This document shows positions 31,978-61,059 of a stretch of 64,000 bases of DNA, piece after piece. Position numbers and translations under genes: made by a program. The stretch is taken from NCBI GenBank assembly GCA_030248295.1, contig JASANH010001293.1, positions 62,001-126,000 on the forward strand. Reading direction: 5' to 3'. Source of the DNA: Mesodorylaimus sp. YZB2_4 (Eukaryota > Nematoda > Enoplea > Dorylaimida > Dorylaimidae). How positions within the stretch are numbered: position 1 is the stretch's first letter; every line of letters starts with the position of its first letter. The notes below the pieces were generated by a model. The model worked only from the letters and a program-made list of their open reading frames with translations, did not search any database and had not been told where the DNA came from.

Positions 31978-33531
31978 CTGCAAAGGCAAAGAATCCAGTG
32001 TCCATTAGGGCAACGATTAGTTGTGGATGGGATCAACGTGGATGAAGGGACTTTAGAACGATCCCGAGATACTATGCATCACGTGAACAAACGGACCAAT
32101 CAGAGAGGGGTGTTACTAAAAATAGCAACCTGGGTCTGCAGAGAGGAGGAGACACACCACCACACGACTGCTCTCAAGATCCTCTTGGGCGCCCAGATGG
32201 AAGCACTGTGACCATAAGCGTCCACCCGAACTTACCATATTTGACTATTACTGTGTAGTGACCAGACAAAATTGGAGAGCGAGATGTGTTGGATAAGACA
32301 GTGAGGATTTCGCGGGCACACCGAACGAGCGGATAGGAAATATGACGAATGCTCGGGGACACGTTTCAAATGAACAAGCTGAGAAGAAGTTTCGACAAAA
32401 CTCCTCGACGGACACCGATGGTTCGTATTTTTAAACCTGAACCCTGTCTCCCGCCTCGCATCTTCTTGCCCCGAGGCATACTCTAACTCGTCCATCAAGA
32501 TACGTTGTGTGTGCGTTATAGGAAAAAGTTTGACGAACGAGCTCTTCACTCAACTCGTTAGCACGACGCGAACTTGTCAAGCAAGCCGCCTGAGGGCGAT
32601 AGCATTTCTCGTGGTCGCCTATCCACAGAACCCGTGTTCACATCCCATCACTGCCCTTTGTCTTTGACATTCTCTAACAGGCGCTCCATGCATTGTCAAC
32701 CTTTGACGGCGTTCTGAGAGTTAGGCATTTTCTTCAATCATCGCGGCTAGAGTAGAAAAATTAGGGTCTCAGGCTACAAGCTCAGAAAAAGAAAGAAAAC
32801 TTCGTCAACGGCTGTGAATAGGCCATTTTTCCTTATTGCTCCTGCTTACTTAGCCTCAGGCTCGATTGACAACGCCAAACGGGATTTGGCATTTGACAAC
32901 GTTAGAATCACGTAAAGTGCTGCGAACTTGTACACATGCAATACAACAAGAGCAACTGGCTTCGATTTGCGAAAAGTCGATAATAATGATTTATTATCAT
33001 TTCCCGCAATGCGTCCTCCAATGACGCAATGCGGCGGTCTCTGGATTTATGACAATGGTGGTAGGGAGGGCACCATTCTGGAACGATTTGAGGTATGGAC
33101 ACATAATTTAACCTTTTTACAGTTATGAAAAGTGGCTATTATCGGGTTGTAAATGGTTGCTCAAGAGGAGGGTAAGACGGATAGGAAAAATTGGAATGCG
33201 AGCCCCGAAGCATGCATGTGTGTGGAGGAGCGCGATGACGTTGAGTCCGTCTTTACTTCAAAAATATTTTGGGTGCCTTTGATTGTTGTTTGCATCAGCA
33301 GGGGAACACAGTCAATTCAGGCCTTCTGGCTCATGCAAGAGGCGGTCACGTCAAATCACGCTAGTTTTACTGGCATCATTAAAACTGATGATAAAGTGAT
33401 AAGAGGTAATTTGAAAAATACTGCTCCCACAAAATTATGAACTTGCATAAAATGAGCAAAAATTATTGCAAAACGATGTCACCGCTTGTTATCCAGCTTC
33501 AACAATCTGGACCATCCTCGTAGTCTCAGGA

Positions 33532-33987
33532 TTACTTTTGACTCCCACAAACACACGTGGGTTGTGTGGGCATACTGGACAGGCCGTACGGCATTAAGCA
33601 GAGACCCGACTCGGCTCCAGTGGAGCGGCAGTATGATCGGCAATTATCATCAGCTGTGGGCAAGGAACGTCGACATCCGCTAACTGCCGTGTTCTGAAAA
33701 TCATGTACTGTATGTACGTTTGAATATTGCAAGTGGATATGCATTTTGTGACCTCCGAATTGGACTACTGGAATTGGTTAGTTCAGTCCTACAGTACTGT
33801 GAACGTTTGGAGAGGTCTTATCGCTTAGAGAAACCTTTTTAAGGAATCTGAAGCGATTTTCTAGCTACAAAGATCACCACGCCCCCTTGAATTTCCTCGA
33901 AACGCTTACCCAATCCACATGAGTAGCAACGGCAACCCAGATTATGGCCACCACCAAGCAAATCACAATTGGGCGATTTCGACTCAT
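33532..33987 (-). CDS. secreted six-cysteine peptide, CS-alpha-beta (defensin-like) pattern
   Basis: Two exons, 33987-33910 and 33693-33532, join in phase 0 (GTAAGC..TTTCAG) to give 79 residues. Exon 1 is a textbook signal peptide: basic MSRNR, then a hydrophobic core IVICLVVAIIWVAVA. Exon 2 carries the mature part with six cysteines at residues 33, 44, 48, 58, 73 and 75, spaced C-x10-C-x3-C-x9-C-x14-C-x-C. CxxxC, GxC (Gly56-Leu-Cys58) and CxC are the hallmarks of the cysteine-stabilised alpha/beta fold found in invertebrate and plant defensins and related small peptides. The predicted mature peptide is about 55-60 residues with a slight positive charge. Placing exon 1 as signal and exon 2 as mature domain is common for such genes. 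A target is unknown; antimicrobial defence is the usual role of the fold but other activities occur. No close family member was recognised. Confidence 0.75.
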
Positions 33988-35043
33988 TTTCAACCTACAG
34001 TAGTTCTTTAGAAGCCTGGCTTACATCAACGTCCTAGTTAATGTTTGACCGGCCAGACGGAAAGCATCTGTAGCTTACACTTGACTTCTGGCCAAGTACT
34101 CGTGGTTATGCCAAAGCTATTTTTCAATTTACGCATGGCACGCTGTATTTGGCATAGGGCTGGGAGGATCTTTGTGAGAGAGCTCGTCAGGTGCTCGAAC
34201 GGTTTTGCCAGTGAAGTGAAGCCTAGCGAGAGAAGCAGCTCGGGTATGTTCGTGTTGAGCGAATGGGAACGCCATATTCGGCATTTGTTGTACAGCCGAA
34301 CCAAAACATCTGTGGTCGCTTGAGATGCTACATAAGGTAGCTTAGTCAGTAGAAAAACCAGATAGCGACTGACTAAAAAGTCTGGCCAGAATTGCCTCAA
34401 GCAAGCTTACTTGTAGGTTATAACACATGACTCCCTCAGGCAGCGGTGAACCCCGCAGGGAGCATGCGCGTTGTATTCAGGCGTTGGAATAGAATATTTT
34501 TGCACTGAGCTGAATTTATAGCTGCCCATCAAAGGTACTTGAAAATTTCAAAGCAGAGTTTTCCATGCGGTCAGTTCAGATTCATCAAAGCTATAAGGTG
34601 GTTGAGTCGAATAGCTGCTGCTGTTTGCATATTTGTGCCTATCGTAACATTGTTCGTGTCCTGTTCGTAACACCAGGTACTCGGCCATAAAAGGTAACAG
34701 TGCGGACGTCGGCCCCTGATCGACCAGCCGCTGCGGCGAACAATAACAAGAAAGTACGTACCACTCATTAGCTAACAACCACTTCTATCCCGAGCTCTCA
34801 CGCAAGGCAGGCTGTCCAACTATGTCAGTTCTGGCTACTCAAATGATTTTTGTTGGTTTCAGTTATCTGCTCCCCAACAGCCCTGATTTCAACGTGCCTC
34901 ACTCAGCGTTTTCCCTATTTCAAGACCTTTAAGGAAGGCACCCATTTTGAGATAGGAAAATAGAGTGGCCAAGCTTTTGACCTGGGTTATATGCCCGATT
35001 AAATGGGACTAATCTGTTTTTCCAGTCACGATAAGACGGGATG
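33988..35043. other. gene-free stretch
   Basis: A 120-codon minus-strand frame (34400-34038) has no recognisable domain and no supporting splice context. Nothing else was seen. Confidence 0.4.
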
Positions 35044-35213
35044 AGGTTGTAGAGGCTTGACTGGCAATCGATACTCTGCACGGAGCCAGCAGCGGAGCGT
35101 CACCCGTCAGCCATTTACTAGGTCGGAAGACTTGATAGGCTCACCTGGGTTTTTGGCGTGGTGCAAAAGCTCCACCGGTCACTCCCTCCAGTATTGCAGA
35201 CCAAGTCGTATTA
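35044..35213 (+). repeat. dispersed repeat, copy B
   Basis: Plus-strand homologue of the element at 6240-6045 on the minus strand. Similarity starts at GTTGTAGAGGCTTGACTGGC, close to the boundary palindrome of copy A, and ends near AAGTCGTATTAC. A CA-repeat and a C14 run follow, and a 75-codon minus frame (35690-35466) is open but unrecognised. Confidence 0.8.
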
Positions 35214-36590
35214 CAAGGTGATTACATCACACACACACATCAGCGTGGATGATACTGTATCTGGATGTGAGCAGATAGAGAACCTTCCCGACCAGGTACT
35301 TCTGAGCTGCATAATTTTTGGATTTTACTTGGGGCGTTTCCCACTACAGTAATGAATGCTGGCCAGCGTGGACTGTCGCACCTACACGAGTCGGTTTTCG
35401 GACAGAGAAGATCGGGAATGTTTGTCGCCAGCGACACAGTGGCATGTATGACCACACGGTGCAAATTACAGTCCCCCCCCCCCCCCATTGCATGTCACTG
35501 AGGCACTCCAGACACCGTCGGAAATACTCTCCAAGTACTGTACCTCCAGACGAGTAAGCGAAGCATTACTGCTCGCTAAGGTTGCAGTGACCCTGATGGC
35601 AGGCAATTTACTAGCACATTTTAAGTTGGCTGGCACTTTCGCAGTCACTATAATATCCTGGACAGGTAGGATTTTATTATTTGTATCCAATTAAGCTGCG
35701 CACGTATGGTCAATTTTTGTGCGTATGCTTTCAAAAATACCTCATATTTACAATATTCGCATTCATGAACTATAAACGCGCTACATAGCTGACCTTTTTC
35801 TCCATGTTCTATGCCACGATGAGAATTGTGAGACGTAAGAATCTCATTCGTACCTTTCTATTTCCTTTCTGACACCGCATCCAGAATCTGAATCGCACCC
35901 TGGTCACCCTGGTCACCCCAGTCATCATCATCATGGTTTAAATGTTAACATTACAAATCCAAGGTTGTGCTGGATCAAGGTAAAATCAAATGCTGTCGCG
36001 CCGATCGCGAGATACAACATACGCAACTCTGTAAACTATGTTCACCTATCGCCTTTCTCTGAACCCCCCTTTACTTCTCGTGAGTAATATAGTTAGTGCC
36101 AAGTAAAACTGTAAGATCGAGCGTTGCGCCTAACATCCACTGCGCTCTCTACAAAATCGGAAATAGCCACTCTTTCCGACAAATGGCGCGATTCTGTTAG
36201 GAATTGCAAACTCCAATGTGCTCATGGTGGGACGTGGTCAGTACCAGAATTATTGCAAATGCCGCGTTCAGCTGGCTCATGCATTTTACAGCCACAAAAC
36301 CCAAGTGAACAGCAAGAAAATTTGCGAAATGGCGCCACACCTTTACGACTAGCATAGACGCGCCTATTGGTCAATCATAAAAGCTAAATGGTGCATTTAA
36401 CGACACGGGAACACCATACCAGTTTCAAAAACTTTTTTAAAGACCTTATTGCATAGCACTTGCCATCAGCTATACGACCCGCTATCATCTCATTCAAGCA
36501 ACCGTAAGCAGACTCAGTGAAGACGATGGGTATGTGGCACCTTGTTCACACGTCCGACCAGACGAGGCATTGACGAAGTAATCGATGAGT

Positions 36591-38318
36591 TTATTTGGTT
36601 GTCATCATCTTTACAAATTCTAAACAAATTGAATGTGACTGCATTTGTGAAGGGCGGGAGAGAAAGGACAAACAGCCGATTTTTTCTGAGATTTGAGGGT
36701 ATACTGACTTCGGCAAGCTGTGCAGCATCCTTGCTATACTTGTCTTTAGGATGGAAATTATCAATGAACTCTTTTTCCTCATGCCTCTGCTACACTGAAC
36801 TACCCTGATGCTTACCAGTATAGTTGACCAGGCCATCTCCATCCTCGTCCGCCTCCTTGATCATCTCTTGTACTTCTTCGTCGGTCAACTTTTCACCCAA
36901 GTTCATCATGACATATCGGAGTTCCGCTGCCGAAATGAACCCGTCCTTGTCCGTGTCGAAAACCTGAACCAAAAACCAGGGGCTGAGAGAGAAACTGCAA
37001 TCACAGGATTGTTTTGGGGGTTTTGTAAGCATTGCATCCTACCAGGACTTGGTTGCTGGGATTGCTCTTAACTTGTATTGACAGCAGGAAACCCTGACTA
37101 TCATCCAATAAGTTAAAGCTCCAGTTTTTCCAATCACATGCCGCACCCGCGTTCATGTTTTACCACATCATTAAGCGCAGGTATTCACACCAAGGTGAAG
37201 GGGCACTTTATTGCTAAAATATTTCCCCAACTGCGAGTCGAACACACTGCGCACGTGGCGCGAGAGGCGGACGCACCCTCAAATATGTTGACCAGGTGGT
37301 ACTTTCCTCCTCTCCTCCCACCCACACCCCGTTGTGGTGCAAAACAAGATGAATCAAATGTTTCTCCCAAGCTGGGCCTAAACCAAAAGCAATATGCAAA
37401 CCTAAAGTTCGAACTTGCAAAACAAAAAGTTGGAAGTCAAACTTTTTTGAAGAGATGTGTTTATGAATAAGGGGACAACGAAGAAGCGGGCCCTCGAGCC
37501 TGACGCCCATCTCAACGTAGGCGTAGGTATGTTTGCGGAAGGCGGCGAGCAATGCTCTTGATAAAAGAGCAACAAGAGTGGAGGGAAACTGATGAGCTAT
37601 CATTGCTCAAGCACCCGCAAACCTTACTTGAAAGGCTTCTTGAAGTTCTTGCTCCGAATCCGTATCCTTCATCCGCCTCGACATCATCAATAGGAACTCG
37701 TCAAACTCAATTGTCCCGTTTCCTGTTTTCAAGAAACTGGTTGAAGACTAATTCGAAAAACCGCCTCACACAAACGGTTGGATAAACAAAGCTCGTACCA
37801 TCCTCATCCACTTCGTTGACCATGTCGCGTAATTCGCTCTCGGTTGGTCGCTGACCTAAGGAACGCATTACCACTCCGAGTTCCGTGGCTGTGATACGAC
37901 CTGAAAGAGACAACGATGAGACAGTGGTCACTTGACAAGCGGCGTCATATCCTCTGCTGCTTTTCTGCAGAAAACAGCAAAGCGACTATGCACACTGTAC
38001 TGTACATGTACTTGGCAAGTTCATTTCTTATGTGCACTAGGTTGTATCTTGGTCTTAGTACAGAGCATGCTTAGTGATTATTCCTTCATATAGTACAAAA
38101 CGGACCAGTCCTCAAGATTTCACGTGATGCACTGTATTCTTGTAACTGTTTATCATTTCATTTACGTAACAATAGTGAGCTAGGTTCTCCAACCTTTGTC
38201 TTGCAACTTATCACCACCCCATCCCCCCATCATACTCACCATCTCCATTCTTATCAAATAAACCAAATGCCTCTTGCAATTCGGCAACTTGTTCCTCAGT
38301 CAATCCATATTTTCTTGC
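36591..38318 (-). CDS. calmodulin or close calmodulin-like protein (5' end not found)
   Basis: Four-EF-hand Ca2+ sensor. Five exons (38318-38240, 37900-37799, 37722-37628, 36963-36816, 36619-36591) are phase-consistent and give 150 residues. It starts [18 protein letters not shown], so one short initiator exon is missing. Loops: [48 protein letters not shown]; all keep acidic positions 1, 3 and 12. The linker reads [19 protein letters not shown] and the C-terminus FVKMMTTK. It departs from canonical calmodulin at many positions (for example [16 protein letters not shown] and FLLMMSRRM), so it is best viewed as a diverged paralogue of the calmodulin family. Intron positions inside EF loops resemble those of the neighbouring troponin C gene. 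Confidence 0.92.
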
Positions 38319-38329
38319 CTGGAACAACC

Positions 38330-39840
38330 AAAAGCCTGCATTGATTGCAAGGGCACCCATCACATCCACACAGCCAGGACAACCAGGAAATCTTACCCTA
38401 GGGAAGTCAATGCTATCGAGACTAGTGCACGATTGCTCCATCCTAGCCACTATAGCACGCCAAATGAGACCACAAAGGCAACTCGCTCAATCCAGTCCAG
38501 ATGATTGGTCAGGCCTCGTGTTTGGGGTAAACACTCATTTAAGGCCAACAAAAATTCCATTACATCTTACCAAATCAGGAAGACAAATGATTTTGTCCGG
38601 TAGAACAATTATGCGATCGTGTGACGTGCTTTGAGCATCCATTTTCTTCATATACTGAGTCGGCATATAAGGCCCAGTTGAACTCACTTATCTTCCTTCT
38701 ATGCTCAATAATTCACAAAATTGTGCACGTTTCGATGAGAAATGGTTACAAACCGCATGCAAATTGAATATTGGCGTAATTTAGTTCACCTGTAATTGAT
38801 TTATCATAAGGCTTTTCACTTACGAAACCGCCTTTCAAAACATTTAACGGCACTTTTATGTCACTCAAACGCTCGAGCTAATAGCCGATTAGAGGTCGGT
38901 CGGAGAGCCTATTGGACCAAGGATTGATAAGTATATAGGTAATGGAACCGCGGGGTAAGTCCATCCTTCAAAACCAAGGACCAAGGAAACGACCTGTTAG
39001 CCATTGGAAAACTTGAGATGGTAAAACAAACCAAGCGTGCCGTGGCAATGATCCAACACTGAAGGCGGTCTACTGCACTGCGTCCTAGTTATCCAAAATA
39101 CGCTTTTTCAACACCTCGAAATAACCATAAGCCATCATGACTAGAAACTAGCTTTAGCCCCTCATGTACCCAGCAGCTGTCGAAAAGTTTTTAAACTTCC
39201 AAAATCCATTCAACTCCCGACTCACTTCCGCCAAGCTCGACTAAAACGGCTCTTGCTGACTGACACCTGAAATCGTTCGTTTCCAACTCTGACAAGTGAT
39301 TTAAAGTCTTTGAAAAATTCTTTGCCAACTGCGCTCGACTTTTCGTGTGCTGGCCGAAGATACTAGAATAAAAGTTTACGTGGATTCTGTTTAGTCAACG
39401 AAGAAATGGCGAAAACTTGGACTCGACTCCAACTGGCACAAACCCCGCTGCTGCTAAACTCCAAGCACATTTCTTAACGCTTTCTCGGACGAAATGCACC
39501 AAAGATTTCTCTTATGTCTGACTATTTATTTTAAAAAGTTATTTCACTTATTTACATAAGCCCACGCCCCAAAGCACATTTTTCAAATCGGAAGTCTCAG
39601 TCTACCAACTCCGAGTGTTTATTGAAATTTAGACAGGCACGATCCGGTTTATGCATTTTACACATGACATTTCTACACAAAATTTAGCTTCTGATTCTTT
39701 CAAACAAAAATTCCATAGTTTAAAATAAGTTTAGTCGACATTTCAGAAGAACTCTCAAAAACCCAATAGTCGCATTACCAAGTGCATGAGATAAATTTAC
39801 GCACAACCTCCACTTTCCACAAATAAGTGCTCTCTTCAAC
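38330..39840. other. intergenic, no gene seen
   Basis: AT-rich, no supported exon. It should contain the calmodulin first exon or promoter and the 3' UTR of the ankyrin gene (TTTATT at about 39525, a poly-A signal on the minus strand). Confidence 0.4.
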
Positions 39841-39848
39841 TTGAAAAA

Positions 39849-42327
39849 CTAAGTTTCCATGCGATCATCCTGGTGAATCTTGGATTCGAACAGTTTAATC
39901 ATGGCCTCTGATGTTTGTCGCGCTACATCGCTCGGCATTTCGCCACCATCGCTAACAGAATCTAAGGCGATGTTGGGATTGGAAAGGAGTATCTGCACAG
40001 CTTCCAATCCACCCGTATCCTTGCACGAGGCGGCCAGATGAAGTGGAGTGAGATTACCTGAAATGGCGCTCGGTTGGAAGTAATCAACAGTCAAATGAAC
40101 AGCGGACTTACCGTTCGTCCGAGCATTCACGTCCGCTCCGCCCAAGGAAATCAAGACGTGCAATGCTTTGGCGTTTCCCCATTTGGCAGCGCAGTGAATT
40201 GCTTGCCAACCGCATTCTGTCCGAGCACCAACACTGGCCCCTCGTCGCAGAAGCAACTGAAACAAAGACGTGATTTTATTGCAAGGAAATGTTTTATATG
40301 AAGATAAAACAGAGAATGTGAAAAAAATTCCCGGAGCCACCAAGGACGCCCCGTGGGATCAAATTTAATTTGTGGCTACTATCAATGCCTCACCTATCTC
40401 GTCAGCGCTGATCATTTAGCACACACCTCAAAGGCAATTACTCATCGTCAGTCAGATTCATTTTCCTCACTTCCCACCTCGCAAGTCAGGTCAGCCCAGT
40501 TTGCCCTGCACTCTCTATCTTACCCCCCCACAGCCGCCTCGATGGTGTAGTGGTTAAAGGCGTGTGTCACAGTTTGCTTGGCAGAGCTCGAAACCGGTCG
40601 GCTCTGAGTTCGACTCTGGCCATCTGAGAACTTGGTGAGGTGCTCCCTGTGCCTTGCACACCTTGCAGTGGGCGAATCACCCTTCATAACTCCGGAGTCG
40701 ATAAACGAGGAGAGACCTTCATGGGGCGGGGCTCTCGAGTCCGGGTCCCCTTGTGGGGGCACGGGCTGGGTATGGTTGCCCCACGGGGGTTACCACCGAC
40801 ATCGCAGGGTTGCCCGGCGTGCACCCCGGATGGACCCTAGTCGATGGCAAGATAGGGTCAACTAACAAGACCGACCAGGATGGGTGAAAAAAAATCGTCC
40901 CCCGCCCCATTCGTAACCAGATCACTCACCTCGACCACGTTTGCATGATTGTTGTAGGAAGCTCGGTGCAAAGGTGTGTACTCGTCTTGATCTGTAGCCG
41001 AGACCAAACTTGGATCGATGTTTAATAATTCATCTACCGTTTTCCAGTCTCCGTTTTCCGCCGCTTTCAAAATTTTGGCTTTATTGCTCCCTAAAGATTC
41101 AAAGTATTCTAAGATTATACGATTCTAAGAAAAAATTCAAACTCTCTGCCACACCCCTCCCCTATTTTCTCATATTCACAATGGGAAAACTCACAAAAAC
41201 TTGAGCCTCTGCCTCTGGGATTACTTGTCCAGTTTTTGTATAACTTATAAAACCACTTTCTGTTTAGGGGCATGTATTCCCGCACACAATTGGCACTTGT
41301 TATAACAGTAAACATGCCGATAGGTGATCAGGTCTCTTGATAGTGTTGCCCGCAGAGAACGGGACGGTTATTGTTCAATAGTTAATCCAAGGCAAGGCAA
41401 ATGCTGGGGGGGGGGGGAGAGCTTATGGCCCTCCAGCAAGGACGCAATCGGTATCGTGTGACAAGCGGCAATCGTGTGACATGAGTGCAACCCATCTCCC
41501 GAGGGTAGCAACTATAAAAGGGATATCGTATCAAATTAGCAAATCGGATGACATCAGTAAAGGCAACACTTTTCCTTTGGCCACCAACGCGTCAGATATT
41601 GGCAACATTTTCCAGATTACAGGAGATTGCTATAGTCTACCATACAAATATATTGCTCTTTCACCAAGTATGGGCAAGGTCGGCTGGGTTAGAGGGGGTT
41701 TGGGGGGGGGAGGAAGGAGGGGGTAGAGATCAGATCAGATCGCCTAAGCCTGATCTGGTTGCGTGTGAGACAGGTCAGGCCAGGTCAGGCTTGGTTCGAG
41801 TAGAGTGAGTGAGTTGTATGACTGTTTACATACAGTACTATAGGGTGGCTGGACAATTGGCCTGAGCTTGGAGGCCAGGGCTTTGTCCTGCCCGCATACA
41901 ATTTGATCGCTTTTGCTTGCCTCCTTTTCTTTCTTCATTCTGGACCTGAGGTGGTGGGGGGGGGGTTCGAGAGGAAGGGTTCAATGTCCTGGCAGGCCCA
42001 ACAGGGGGGTTTAACCCCCCCTTGCCCATACTTGACTCTTACCCGCTTCACGTCAGCTTGCCACGCAATCAGTCCAAGCTCATCTTCCTGTAAGTTGTCA
42101 TGTCCTCGACAGTCCTGTCTTGTCCATCACTGCCCTCCCCAATATCATTGAATACCTGGTTCAGATTCTGGCAGAATCCCAGCGTCATCCTCCTCTTCCC
42201 AATTCGACACAAACATTCCTGGCTCGGCTGCCTTTTGTTGCATAACTTGCCTCAAAAATTCTTCATTAAATATGGGCTGTTTCGCCTCCTCCATCAGATC
42301 TTCATCCGACGAGTCCATAACCTTCAT
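39849..42327 (-). CDS. ANKRD49: ankyrin repeat domain-containing protein 49 orthologue
   Basis: Four exons (42327-42156, 41090-40930, 40256-40112, 40057-39849) sum to 228 residues. The first exon is an acidic, unstructured N-terminus (MDSSDEDLMEEAKQP, FVSNWEEEDDAG). Then come about four ankyrin repeats, including DEYTPLHRASYNNHANVV (the family signature block), CGWQAIHCAAKWGNAKAL, and NLTPLHLAASCKDTGG, ending PSDVARQTSEAMIKLFE. Repeat spacing, acidic head and total length match ANKRD49, a small nuclear ankyrin protein reported to act as a transcriptional regulator. The gene ends about 1 kb from the LAR stop on the same strand. The second intron carries a SINE-like insertion. An acceptor-like TTGTAG just before the start suggests a non-coding first exon. 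Confidence 0.9.
40531..40896 (+). mobile_element. tRNA-derived SINE-like insertion
   Basis: Inside ANKRD49 intron 2. The head has an RNA polymerase III A box (TGGTGTAGTGG, about 40542) and B box (GAGTTCGACTC, about 40607), separated by a tRNA-like distance. A GC-rich body follows, then a short A8 tail (about 40888). The composition is sharply different from the AT-rich intron around it. No clear target-site duplication was found, and the anticodon arm is too diverged to name the parent tRNA. Confidence 0.65.
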
Positions 42328-43316
42328 GTACCCAAACCCAGCACCTACAAGCAATCATATTGTCTACTTTTCATTCAACAAAAAACCAAAATAAAAAACG
42401 TTCTTGTCAATTTTGACATCGATTCCAATTCACTCAATTCTCAACCAATCCCTTTGGTTTCCATAGTTTTTTATTTTCTTCACGTTTCATTCATGTATTT
42501 TTTATAAAAATTAACAATGCAAGAAATATACATACGCACCCACATGTTTCTAGGTTTTTAAAACAAAACAAATAACAAAGAAGCGAACATTTATCCAATT
42601 CTCAGATTTTCCATTTGTCTTACTTTCTAAAAACAAAACTCGACCAAAATTATTTTTAAGGCAACGATCGGAGGGCATCGCCCAAGTTAGGAATATTTGG
42701 CGAATACCTAGCATAGCGGCCAACACAAACGCCTACTACGGTCTGTACAAGAAATCAGGCAAATCAAAACATATCCTCCACTCAACAAAGCTAATTTTCG
42801 TTCATAAAACCTTGAAAACTAAAATTTCTAATCACTTCCAATTCAAGCCGTCCTATCCAAACCATAATAGAGAAAATCTTATAACACTGACACCAAGAGA
42901 GCCAAAGTCCCAAAAACGTGAACAGGTCACGGAACGTGGTTTCGACGGAAGGAGGTCGTGAAATTGGAATCATACAAAGTCAAGAAACGTACTGCTCAAC
43001 AACAGAAAGAAATGCTTAGCGCAACACCAGAAAGAGTGCATTGCGGCGAAACTCATACTTGGAAACTAGATCCCATGAAAAAGAAAATTCAAATGAAACT
43101 CGTGTACAAGGGACATAAATAATCGGCATAAATACAAATTGTTCAATCAGAACACCAGAACGCGACTTTGGCAGTACTGAAAGCGAAACACGATTATCTA
43201 TCGCCTATTGGCGGGTACATAAAAAATGAGAAAAGTAACCCAAAAGTGCTCGCCTTACAATTCCTTCACGCTAATTCGTCGAATCGTCTTATTATTCGTC
43301 CATTTCTTCGAATATG

Positions 43317-61052
<17,736 letters not shown>

Positions 61053-61059
61053 TCGCAAG

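Noticed and set aside
32908-33102. Possible third exon of the six-cysteine peptide gene
   Set aside because: The cysteine exon at 33693-33532 joins in phase and ends in a stop; the 33.0-kb frame adds no cysteine framework.
34038-34400. 120-codon minus-strand frame upstream of the defensin-like gene
   Set aside because: No family resemblance and no consistent splice to the signal-peptide exon.
41725-41800. GCCTAAGCC near a GATCAGATCAG / AGGTCAGG stretch, as possible telomere-type repeat
   Set aside because: Only one TTAGGC-like unit; the rest is short simple repetition.
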